Shown piece after piece: positions 24,711 through 31,876 of a DNA stretch of 37,704 bases. The stretch is from assembly GCF_015554145.1 (NCBI RefSeq), contig NZ_JADNHZ010000025.1:1-37704 (forward strand), in the 5' to 3' direction. The notes under the pieces are model-generated. The model was not told where the DNA came from. It did no database searches and saw nothing but the letters and a program-made list of their open reading frames with translations. The first letter of the stretch is position 1, and each line of letters begins with the position of its first letter. The position numbers and the translations under genes are program-made. This DNA comes from Collinsella aerofaciens. GTDB lineage: Bacteria > Actinomycetota > Coriobacteriia > Coriobacteriales > Coriobacteriaceae.

Positions 24711-25495
24711 TCAAGATTAAGTCTGCAACGCAAATCGAGCAGATGAAGAAGGCAGGAGCGCTATCTAAGATGGCGCTCCGCCACGTTGGAGCCATGGTGC
24801 GCCCCGGCGTTTCGACCTTTGAGCTCGATCAGCTCGCGGAGCAGATTATCCGCATGCATGGCGGCATCCCGGCCTTTAAGGGTTACGGCGGGTTCCCGGG
24901 AACCATTTGCGCATCAATCAACGATGCCGTGGTCCACGGTATTCCCAACCCCGACATGATCCTGCGCGATGGCGATATCATTTCCATCGATACGGGAGCC
25001 GTTGTCGACGGTTGGGTCGGCGATAACGCTTGGACGTTTTTCGTCGGCACCCCCACGCCCGAGGCCAAGGCCCTGTGCGAGGTTACGCGCGATTGCCTTA
25101 AGGCTGCCATCGAGCAGGCTGTCCCCGGTAACCATATCGGGGACGTCGGTTATGCCGTTCAGTCCCTCGCCGAGTCTCACGGTTACGGCGTGCTTCGTGA
25201 CTATGTGGGCCATGGCATTGGCCGCGTGATGCACGAGGACCCCAACGTTCCTAACTATGGAAAGAAGGGGAGGGGCGTTCGCCTCCAAGCCGGCATGGTC
25301 ATTGCCATCGAGCCGATGGTTACGATGGGTTCCAACCATGTGAGCACGGGCTCCGACGGTTGGATTGTTACGACCAACGACCACTTGCCCGCCGCGCACT
25401 ACGAGAACACCGTCGCCATTACCAATGACGGTCCGGTGATTCTCACCACGGATGCCCAGGGTGCTTGGTGTTCCTTGCAGGGCGGTGAAATGTAG
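24707..25495 (+). CDS. map: Methionine aminopeptidase, type I
   Basis: The 262-residue enzyme removes N-terminal methionine from new proteins. Metal ligands are seen in ISIDTGAVVDGWVGDNAWTF (two Asp; key DTG and GDNAW), GHGIGRVMHEDP (His), IEPMV (Glu) and the final ENTVAIT (Glu). There is no N-terminal zinc or SH3 extension. The start overlaps the adk stop by 4 bases, so the two are coupled. Confidence 0.96.
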   Translation: MIKIKSATQIEQMKKAGALSKMALRHVGAMVRPGVSTFELDQLAEQIIRMHGGIPAFKGYGGFPGTICASINDAVVHGIPNPDMILRDGDIISIDTGAVVDGWVGDNAWTFFVGTPTPEAKALCEVTRDCLKAAIEQAVPGNHIGDVGYAVQSLAESHGYGVLRDYVGHGIGRVMHEDPNVPNYGKKGRGVRLQAGMVIAIEPMVTMGSNHVSTGSDGWIVTTNDHLPAAHYENTVAITNDGPVILTTDAQGAWCSLQGGEM

Positions 25496-25571
25496 GGCTT
25501 GCGTCAAATGCACGCCTTAACATTTCAAATGTAACAAGTTCCGCTTAGTTGTGGAGCCATTACGAAGATAC

Positions 25572-25595
25572 TACGATACGTGCATGCGTATTGTA
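25572..25595 (+). other. Hairpin in the map-infA gap
   Basis: TACGATACG (25572-25580) pairs with CGTATTGTA (25587-25595) with one G-U pair around TGCATG. A TAGAAT at 25594-25599 could be a -10 box. The 143-base gap suggests a separate start of transcription for infA. Confidence 0.4.
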
Positions 25596-25638
25596 GAATA
25601 CTCAATCGCTGTCGTTTTCTAGAGAAAGATGATTGCTT

Positions 25639-25857
25639 GTGAAGAAGGAAGACGCAATTGAGCTCGAGGGTACGGTAAAGGAACCGTTGCCCAATGCCAT
25701 GTTTAAGGTCGAGCTCGAGAACGGTCATTCGGTTCTGTGCAACATTTCTGGCAAGATCCGAATGAATTACATCCGTATTCTCCCCGGTGACAGGGTTGTC
25801 GTGGAGCTTTCCCCGTACGACCTGACCCGCGGCCGCATCACCTATCGCTACAAATAG
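25639..25857 (+). CDS. infA: Translation initiation factor IF-1
   Basis: The 72-residue OB-fold protein binds the ribosomal A site during initiation. The pattern [29 protein letters not shown] (key: IELEGTV, LPNAMF) and the C-terminal [15 protein letters not shown] are nearly invariant. It starts at GTG 25639, which gives the standard length; a TTG two codons earlier is less likely. Confidence 0.97.
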   Translation: MKKEDAIELEGTVKEPLPNAMFKVELENGHSVLCNISGKIRMNYIRILPGDRVVVELSPYDLTRGRITYRYK

Positions 25858-26007
25858 CGGCACGCATACACGCACTCCATTTCCGGCTGCAGGCTTAGCT
25901 CAACCTACGGTCGGATTGTGTGTGAAGACCAGCCATAGTTTTAAACGCCTGCGGCTGGGCGAGTAGATAGTAGGGAAGTAGTTTGAGCGCTACCGAAAGG
26001 AAGAACG

Positions 26008-26121
26008 ATGAAGGTACGTCCTTCGGTCAAGAAGATGTGCGATAAGTGCAAAATCATTAGGCGCCATGGCAAGGTCCTCGTCATTTGCGAGAACCCCCGT
26101 CATAAGCAGCGTCAGGGTTAA
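26008..26121 (+). CDS. rpmJ: Ribosomal protein bL36 (zinc form)
   Basis: A 37-residue gene read directly between infA and rpsM. It begins [16 protein letters not shown] and ends HKQRQG. C11, C14, C27 and H32 form the zinc ribbon of the C+ form. GAAAGGAAG precedes the ATG. It lies 14 bases before rpsM at the head of the alpha-operon genes. Confidence 0.96.
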   Translation: MKVRPSVKKMCDKCKIIRRHGKVLVICENPRHKQRQG

Positions 26122-26135
26122 GAGAGGAGACTACG

Positions 26136-26510
26136 TTGGCCCGTATTAATGGTGTCGACCTCCCGCGTGAGAAGCGCGTTGAGATCGGTCTGACCTACAT
26201 TTACGGCATCGGCCGCACCACTGCGACGAAGATCTGCGTCGAGTGCAACGTTAACGTGGATACGCGCGTTAAGGACCTCACCGAGGATGAGGTTAACGCC
26301 ATCCGCGATTATATCGATAAGAACCAGATCATGGTTGAGGGTGACCTCCGCCGTGAGCGCAACCAGAACGTCAAGCGCCTTATGGACATCGGCTGCAACC
26401 GCGGCCTTCGTCACCGCAAGGGCCTCCCGGTCCGCGGCCAGCGCACCCACACTAACGCTCGTACCCGCAAGGGCCCGAAGCGTCAGATCGGTGCTAAGAA
26501 GAAGAAATAA
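26136..26510 (+). CDS. rpsM: Ribosomal protein uS13
   Basis: The 124-residue small-subunit head protein contacts the P-site tRNA and L5. It begins [16 protein letters not shown]. The C-terminal [28 protein letters not shown] (key: [15 protein letters not shown]) is diagnostic. It uses a rare TTG start behind GAGAGGAG. Confidence 0.97.
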   Translation: MARINGVDLPREKRVEIGLTYIYGIGRTTATKICVECNVNVDTRVKDLTEDEVNAIRDYIDKNQIMVEGDLRRERNQNVKRLMDIGCNRGLRHRKGLPVRGQRTHTNARTRKGPKRQIGAKKKK

Positions 26511-26524
26511 GGAGCGCTAGATAG

Positions 26525-26929
26525 ATGGCTACTGCTAAGAAGAACGTTCGCGCTGCCCGTCTGAAGCGCGCGGACCGTAAGAACATTTCCGTGGGCCAGG
26601 CTCACATTCGTTCTACGTTCAACAACACGATCGTTTCGATCACCGATCCCCAGGGCAACGTCATTTCCTGGAAGTCGGCTGGCCAGGTGGGCTTCAAGGG
26701 CTCGCGTAAGTCCACGCCGTTCGCTGCCCAGATGGCTGCCGAGGCTGCTGCCAAGCAGGCCATGGAGCACGGTATGAAGAAGGTTTCCGTCTTCGTCAAG
26801 GGCCCCGGCTCCGGTCGTGAGACCGCCATCCGTTCCCTCCAGGCTGCTGGCCTTGAGGTCTCGAGCATCCAGGACAAGACCCCCATCCCGCACAACGGCT
26901 GCCGCCCCAAGAAGCGTCGCCGCGTGTAA
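26525..26929 (+). CDS. rpsK: Ribosomal protein uS11
   Basis: The 134-residue protein forms part of the 30S platform near the mRNA exit. Diagnostic stretches are [39 protein letters not shown] and [16 protein letters not shown]. It starts at ATG 14 bases after rpsM. Confidence 0.97.
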   Translation: MATAKKNVRAARLKRADRKNISVGQAHIRSTFNNTIVSITDPQGNVISWKSAGQVGFKGSRKSTPFAAQMAAEAAAKQAMEHGMKKVSVFVKGPGSGRETAIRSLQAAGLEVSSIQDKTPIPHNGCRPKKRRRV

Positions 26930-26948
26930 CTGAAAGGATCGTATCAAT

Positions 26949-27545
26949 ATGGCAATCGACAGGACTCCTGTTCTTAAGCGCTGCCGTCAGCTCGGGATCG
27001 ATCCCGCTGAGCTCGGTTACAGCAGCAAGAAGGAATCTATCCGTCAGCCCAAGCGCCGTCGCAAGGAATCTGAGTACGGCATGCAGCTGCGCGAGAAGCA
27101 GAAGGTCAAGTTCATCTATGGCGTTCTGGAGAAGCAGTTCCACGGCTACTTCAACAAGGCCCGCAAGATGAACGGCGTCACCGGTGAGAACCTCATGATC
27201 ATCCTTGAGTCTCGCCTCGACAACGTCGTCTTCCGTCTTGGCTTCGCCCGCACCCGCAAAGAGGCTCGTCAGTCCGTCCGTCACGGTCACTTCACCGTGA
27301 ACGGCAAGCGCGTGGACATCCCGTCCTACCGCGTCAAGGCCGGCGACGTCGTCGCTGTCGGCGAGAAGTTCCGTGACCTCCTCCCCATCAAGGAGGCCCT
27401 GATTTCCTCCGAGCGCTTTGAGGTCCCTGGCTGGCTCGAGGTCGATATCGAGAAGCTGTCTGGTAACGTGCTCGCTCTGCCGACGCGTGAGCAGATCAGC
27501 GGTGATATCAACGAGCAGCTCATCGTCGAGCTCTACTCTAAGTAG
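26949..27545 (+). CDS. rpsD: Ribosomal protein uS4
   Basis: The 198-residue primary 16S-binding protein nucleates 30S assembly. It has an S4 RNA-binding domain at about residues 90-150 (SRLDNVVFRLGFARTRKEARQ; key: RLDNVV, RKEARQ; then HGHFTVNGKRVDIPSY). The N-terminal zinc cysteines are not present, so this is the zinc-free form. AAAGGA precedes the ATG. Confidence 0.96.
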   Translation: MAIDRTPVLKRCRQLGIDPAELGYSSKKESIRQPKRRRKESEYGMQLREKQKVKFIYGVLEKQFHGYFNKARKMNGVTGENLMIILESRLDNVVFRLGFARTRKEARQSVRHGHFTVNGKRVDIPSYRVKAGDVVAVGEKFRDLLPIKEALISSERFEVPGWLEVDIEKLSGNVLALPTREQISGDINEQLIVELYSK

Positions 27546-27577
27546 TCCATCCGGGCTGCTGAGGCTGGAGGTAATAC

Positions 27578-28519
27578 ATGTCAGAATTCATTAGGCCTCA
27601 GGTTCAGGTCGAAGAGATCAACGAGACGTCTGCTCGTGTCTCCGTCGAGCCGCTCGAGCGTGGCTACGGCGATACGCTGGGTAACTCCCTTCGTCGCGTA
27701 CTTCTGTCCTCGCTCGAGGGTGCCGCCGTCGAGGCTATTCAGATCGATGGTGCACAGCACGAGTTCATGACCATCCCTAACATGGTCGAGGATGTCACCG
27801 ACATCGTCCTGAATGTCAAGGGTCTTGTCTTCAGGGCTCTCGGCACGACCGACGAGGCGACCGCCACCATCTCGGTTGACGGCCCCTGCGAGGTCACCGG
27901 TGCGGACTTCTTTATTCCGTCCGAGTTTGAGCTGGTCAACCCCGAGCAGCACATCGCTACGCTCACCGAGGGTGGCCATCTCACCATGAGCATGCGCATC
28001 GGCTATGGCCGCGGCTATGTCTCTGGCGAGGCTAACAAGCGCGACAACGATCCCATCGGTGTGATCCACGTCGACTCGCTGTACTCGCCGGTGTCCCGTT
28101 GCGCCAAGCTCGTTGAGGCTTGCCGTGTCGGTCAGCACACCGACTACGACCGCCTTGTCCTCGAGATCGAGACCAACGGCTCCATCGCTCCGCGCGACGC
28201 CGTGGTCCAGGCTGCCAATATCATCAACCAGCATATGGCTGCCTTTATGAACCTTGCCGAGACCCCCGAGGTCGAGGAGGAGGCTTCGATCTTCGCTCCC
28301 GAGGTCACCAACGACAACGCCGAGCTGGACAAGCAGATCGAGGATCTGGACCTTTCCGTCCGTTCCTACAACTGCCTTAAGCGCGCCAGCATTCACTCGG
28401 TCCGTCAACTCGTTGAGTTCTCGGAGAACGATCTGCTCAACATCCGTAACTTCGGTGTTAAGTCGATCGAGGAAGTGAAGGACAAGCTTGAGTCCATGGG
28501 CCTGAGCCTGAAGGCTTAA
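27578..28519 (+). CDS. rpoA: RNA polymerase alpha subunit
   Basis: The 313-residue subunit dimerises to start RNA polymerase assembly. The N-terminal domain contains EPLERGYGDTLGNSLRRVLLSS (key: GYGDTLGNSLRR). The C-terminal domain (about residues 245-310) contains LSVRSYNCLKRASI and LLNIRNFGVKSIEEVKDKL and binds UP elements and activators. An acidic linker joins the two. TGGAGG precedes the ATG. It sits between rpsD and rplQ in the canonical order. Confidence 0.97.
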   Translation: MSEFIRPQVQVEEINETSARVSVEPLERGYGDTLGNSLRRVLLSSLEGAAVEAIQIDGAQHEFMTIPNMVEDVTDIVLNVKGLVFRALGTTDEATATISVDGPCEVTGADFFIPSEFELVNPEQHIATLTEGGHLTMSMRIGYGRGYVSGEANKRDNDPIGVIHVDSLYSPVSRCAKLVEACRVGQHTDYDRLVLEIETNGSIAPRDAVVQAANIINQHMAAFMNLAETPEVEEEASIFAPEVTNDNAELDKQIEDLDLSVRSYNCLKRASIHSVRQLVEFSENDLLNIRNFGVKSIEEVKDKLESMGLSLKA

Positions 28520-28549
28520 TGCTTCGCATATTTGAGGAGAAACTAGACC

Positions 28550-29002
28550 ATGCGTCACAACGTTAAGAAGGGCCTGAAGCTCGGCACCGATGCGAGCCAC
28601 ACCAAGGCCATGAAGAAGAGCCTTGCTAAGGCCCTCTTCGAGAACGACCGCATCAAGACCACCGAGACCCGTGCTAAGGCGCTGCGTTCGGTCGTCGACC
28701 CGATCATCACTTGGGCCAAGAAGGGCGACCTGCACTCTCGTCGTCTGGCTATCGCCAAGCTCGGCGATAAGCAGCTCGTTGCCGAGATTTTCGACAAGGC
28801 TGCTCAGGGCATGTGGCAGGACCGCAACGGCGGTTACACCCGCATCATGAAGCTCGGTAACCGTAAGGGCGACAACGCTCCCATCGTTATCATGGAGCTC
28901 GTCACCGAGCCTTGCACGCCTAAGGCCAAGAAGGCTGCTCCGGCCCCCAAGAAGGCCGCTGCTCCCAAGAAGGTCGAGGCTGCCGAGGAGACCGCTGAGT
29001 AG
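28550..29002 (+). CDS. rplQ: Ribosomal protein bL17 with Lys/Ala-rich tail
   Basis: The 150-residue protein has the L17 core with RHNVKKGLKLGTDASHTKAM, seen as KKGLKLG, and KALFENDRIKTTETRAKALR (key: RIKTTETRAK). About 25 residues rich in Lys, Ala, Pro and then Glu extend beyond the usual core, as is common in actinobacteria. TGAGGAG is present. It is the last gene before the operon terminator. Confidence 0.96.
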   Translation: MRHNVKKGLKLGTDASHTKAMKKSLAKALFENDRIKTTETRAKALRSVVDPIITWAKKGDLHSRRLAIAKLGDKQLVAEIFDKAAQGMWQDRNGGYTRIMKLGNRKGDNAPIVIMELVTEPCTPKAKKAAPAPKKAAAPKKVEAAEETAE

Positions 29003-29030
29003 ACATTCCGTCTGCATAGGCTATATTCGA

Positions 29031-29058
29031 GGGGTACGTTCGCGTACCCCTCTTTTTT
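29031..29058 (+). terminator. Rho-independent terminator of the ribosomal operon
   Basis: GGGGTACG (29031-29038) pairs perfectly with CGTACCCC (29043-29050) around a TTCG tetraloop, followed by TCTTTTTTT. It is a textbook terminator that closes the rplE-rplQ cluster. Confidence 0.93.
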
Positions 29059-29094
29059 TGTCGCGATACCGTTGCTTGTTTGTTGGGAGCGCCC

Positions 29095-29919
29095 ATGACT
29101 GCGCCGTCTGATTTCAATTCGATTTCCGAGCTTGACGCCACGCTCGTATTTCGCGTGGCCTATGATGGCTCGTCGTATAGCGGATTTGCCGAGCAGCCGG
29201 GACAGACGACGGTTGCGGGTGAGCTACGTCGAGCCATCGAGACGCTGCTTCGCCGCCCGATCGATCTGACGTGCGCGGGGCGTACCGATGCCGGCGTGCA
29301 TGCCGTGGCTCAGTACATCAGCGTGCCCGTAACGGACGCTGAGCTCGCTTGTACGCGCCGTAGGTGGCTGCGGGCTATGGATGCCCTGCTGCCCAAAGAT
29401 ATCGCCATTAACGAGGTCTACAAGGCCCGTAAAGGCTTTTCTGCGCGTTTTGACGCGCGTTCCCGTACGTATACATACCGCATTGCCGATCGAGATGCGC
29501 GCCCTGTGCTGTCCCGCGGTGCCGTGTGGTGGCATCGCTATCCCTTGGATGTTGAGGCTATGTCTGCTGCCTGCCCCGCACTGCTGGGCGAGCAGGACTT
29601 TAAAAGCTTTTGCAAGGTCGCTTCGGCCGTTGGCAAGCCCACGCATCGCTGCGTGATGCGTGCCGAATTTGGCCATGAGGTTGCGTTTGGCGAGGACATC
29701 CTGACGTTCACCATCGAGGGCAATGCGTTTCTGCATTCGATGGTCCGTTCGATCGTGGGCACGCTTGTCGAGATTGGCATGCATCGCCGTGAACCCGAGT
29801 GGATGCGCGAGGTTATCGATGCTTGCGACCGCACCGCTTCGGGCCCCACGGCTCCTGCCTGCGGCCTTACGTTTATGGGCGTGGATTACGATCCCGCCGA
29901 GCTTGTCGTGCTCGACTAG
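29095..29919 (+). CDS. truA: tRNA pseudouridine(38-40) synthase TruA
   Basis: The 274-residue enzyme makes pseudouridine at positions 38-40 of tRNA anticodon arms. The catalytic Asp is in CAGRTDAGVHA. YDGSSYSGFAEQPG opens the domain, and FLHSMVRSIVGTLVEIG is the C-terminal signature. The start is the ATG at 29095 with GGGAG; a TTG at 29080 is possible but would overlap the site. truA after rplQ is a common order in Gram-positive bacteria. Confidence 0.95.
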   Translation: MTAPSDFNSISELDATLVFRVAYDGSSYSGFAEQPGQTTVAGELRRAIETLLRRPIDLTCAGRTDAGVHAVAQYISVPVTDAELACTRRRWLRAMDALLPKDIAINEVYKARKGFSARFDARSRTYTYRIADRDARPVLSRGAVWWHRYPLDVEAMSAACPALLGEQDFKSFCKVASAVGKPTHRCVMRAEFGHEVAFGEDILTFTIEGNAFLHSMVRSIVGTLVEIGMHRREPEWMREVIDACDRTASGPTAPACGLTFMGVDYDPAELVVLD

Positions 29920-30080
29920 GGTAGGGCTCGACGTGTCGTGCGTCGACACCTGTCATCTGTGGGCTGCGCGTGTGCAACATCTGTTCTTGGCGTGCAATGC
30001 AACCGGTGTCTCATTGCTTTTATTGCCGGGGTGTACCATGAACCACGGTTTGATTCATTGCTGTCGAGAGGACGGATAAT

Positions 30081-31121
30081 TTGGTTCGACGTGGCTCGCA
30101 TCCGCGACTTTCGGTGATCCTTGTGGTAGAAGGTTCGCCCAGCTATGCGATGCGTGCGCTCGAGAGTATCCAGAACCAAGACCTCTACGATTTGCAGATT
30201 GTCGTTGTCTGTCGCGATACTGCGCCCGGTGTGCGCCATTCGCTTCAAGTTGCTGCCGACAGGGACATCCATATTGATTTGATTGACGTCGAGGACGCGA
30301 CGCGCGGCGCGTGTCTTCGTGCCGGTTTTGCTGCCTCGCGCGGCTCTCAAATCATCGCCATGAACGCCGATGAGTGGTTTGCTCCGCAATCCCTTTCCAA
30401 GATGGTCGATATCGCGTGCGATACTGCGGCAGACATAGTGTTCCCCACGGTGTCGCTCGACCGCTATGATGCACATCGAGAGCGCCATTCGCGTGTCTTG
30501 GATGCTGCCTCTATTGTCATTGAAGACAAGTCTTCGATGGTGGCCGGGCTGCCTCAGTTGATTTTAGGCGGCTTGGTTGCTCAAGTCTCTGGCGTGATGT
30601 ATAGCCGTCCGCTGTTTGAGGCATGCCTTTTGTGCGACAAGGCGTTTCGCACAGTTGGGTTTATGGCATGCGCGCTCTCGCAGGCGCAGCGCGTCTCCGG
30701 ATGCGGCGACGCTTGTTTCCACGCGGTGGCGCCTAAGCTTACAGATGCCTTTGATCCCACCATGTATGCCAGGGTATCCGATGACACCCGAGCACTCGAC
30801 GAGCTTGCGGACTCACTCTCGGAAGCAGATAGCGGTGGCCGGCTCAAGCTGGCAAGCCAAAAGTTCTACTTTGCCGGACTGGTCGCCTGCATCGAGAATT
30901 TGTGTCTGAGCCCGCATGGGGTGTCGTCAATCGAGCGTTCCGCCCGCATGCGTGATATGCTCGAGGCGCCTCGAACCCGTCAGATGGTCGCCGCGCTCAA
31001 GGACAACCATCGGGGACTGGGCCTGTTGTTTGGGCCGATCGCCAGCGCTAAGCCCGCGCGCTGCGTGATGTGTACGCATCTGGCAGCTTTTCTTAACCGG
31101 ACGGGCGCAAAAACCGCCTAA
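30081..31121 (+). CDS. Glycosyltransferase family 2-like protein
   Basis: The 346-residue protein opens with the GT-A pattern PRLSVILVVEGSPSYAMRALESIQNQ (key: LSVILVVEG and SIQNQ). A FAASRGSQIIAMNADEWF stretch at about residues 83-100 stands where GT2 enzymes have their metal-binding DxD; here it reads NADE, so metal binding may be altered. The C-terminal half is not recognisable and contains several cysteines, including CVMC near the end. It begins at TTG behind GAGAGGA; this start is uncertain. No transmembrane helix is evident. It lies alone between truA and argR, with no other cell-wall or capsule genes next to it. It could be an inactive or specialised transferase. Confidence 0.65.
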   Translation: MVRRGSHPRLSVILVVEGSPSYAMRALESIQNQDLYDLQIVVVCRDTAPGVRHSLQVAADRDIHIDLIDVEDATRGACLRAGFAASRGSQIIAMNADEWFAPQSLSKMVDIACDTAADIVFPTVSLDRYDAHRERHSRVLDAASIVIEDKSSMVAGLPQLILGGLVAQVSGVMYSRPLFEACLLCDKAFRTVGFMACALSQAQRVSGCGDACFHAVAPKLTDAFDPTMYARVSDDTRALDELADSLSEADSGGRLKLASQKFYFAGLVACIENLCLSPHGVSSIERSARMRDMLEAPRTRQMVAALKDNHRGLGLLFGPIASAKPARCVMCTHLAAFLNRTGAKTA

Positions 31122-31132
31122 ACGGCTCATTA

Positions 31133-31160
31133 CGAAACAAACTTGCATAGAATTGTTTCG
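31133..31160. other. Hairpin between the GT-like gene and argR
   Basis: CGAAACAA (31133-31140) is the exact complement of TTGTTTCG (31153-31160) around 12 bases. It may end the upstream transcript or be an operator in the argR leader (31122-31253), where no certain ARG box was identified. Confidence 0.45.
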
Positions 31161-31253
31161 AAATGCGTTCTTATACACAAAAGCCTTCAAATAGCGTTAA
31201 ACTATTCAATCACTGATTGATTGTCTCCGCCATCTTTTGGAGAGAGGGTTTGT

Positions 31254-31691
31254 ATGGCTAAAAAACGCAATGGGCGCCAGGATGCCATTAGAGATATTGT
31301 GCGCAATAAGGATGTCCGCACGCAGCGCGTGCTGGTTGATGAGCTCCGTGCTATGGGCTTTGATTGCACGCAGGCGACTGTCTCTCGCGATATTGCCGAC
31401 ATGGGGCTGCGTAAGCTCCCTGAGGGCATCTATGTTCTGGCAGAGGACTTGCACCTGCAGCGTATGGTTTCCGAGCTCGTAACGGGCGTTCTGCGTACCG
31501 ATAATCTGGTTATGATCAAGGCTCAGCCTGGCACGGCTTCCGGCATCGCCGCCGCCGTTGATGCGGCAGAGTTGCCCGATGTGCTTGGCTCGCTTGCCGG
31601 CAACGATACGATTTTGGTTATTGCCCAGACGGCCGAGGACGGCGAGCGTCTCGAGGCGCTGATCAATAAGTTGAGCAATTCTCGCAAGTAG
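31254..31691 (+). CDS. argR: Arginine repressor ArgR
   Basis: The 145-residue protein has a winged-helix N-terminal domain with CTQATVSRDIADMGLRKLP (key: QATVSRDI), which contacts DNA. The C-terminal hexamerisation and arginine-binding domain has QPGTASGIAAAVDAA and a final GNDTILVIAQT. It represses arginine biosynthesis and often activates its breakdown. The start is the ATG at 31254 behind GGAGAGAGGG. It is followed by a terminator. No arginine genes are adjacent. Confidence 0.94.
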   Translation: MAKKRNGRQDAIRDIVRNKDVRTQRVLVDELRAMGFDCTQATVSRDIADMGLRKLPEGIYVLAEDLHLQRMVSELVTGVLRTDNLVMIKAQPGTASGIAAAVDAAELPDVLGSLAGNDTILVIAQTAEDGERLEALINKLSNSRK

Positions 31692-31742
31692 GCGTGCGGG
31701 TCGTGCGTTCGGCATTGTGTGCGCTGACATAGTGGCTTGTAA

Positions 31743-31775
31743 GGGGTATCGACGTTGGTCGGTACCCCCTTTTTG
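31743..31775 (+). terminator. Rho-independent terminator after argR
   Basis: GGGGTATCGAC (31743-31753) pairs with GTCGGTACCCC (31758-31768), with one G-U, around a 4-base loop. It is followed by CTTTTT. Confidence 0.88.
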
Positions 31776-31817
31776 TTTGCCGGTATAAAGACCGCCCTCC
31801 AGGTCGTTTCAAACTAA

Positions 31818-31854
31818 AAGGCCCCGAGCAGTTCAATAAGCTGCTCGGGGCCTT
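31818..31854 (-). terminator. Terminator of the penicillin-binding protein gene
   Basis: AAGGCCCCGAGCAG (31818-31831) is exactly complementary to 31841-31854 around a 9-base loop. On the minus strand it is followed by TTTTAG and lies 23 bases after the pbp stop. It may work in both directions. Confidence 0.8.
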
Positions 31855-31876
31855 GTTGGCTTTAGTCGCGTACTTC

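Noticed and set aside
25858-26007. Possible riboswitch or tRNA in the infA-rpmJ gap
   Set aside because: Only a weak CCAGCC/GGCTGG pairing is visible; no cloverleaf or known aptamer pattern.
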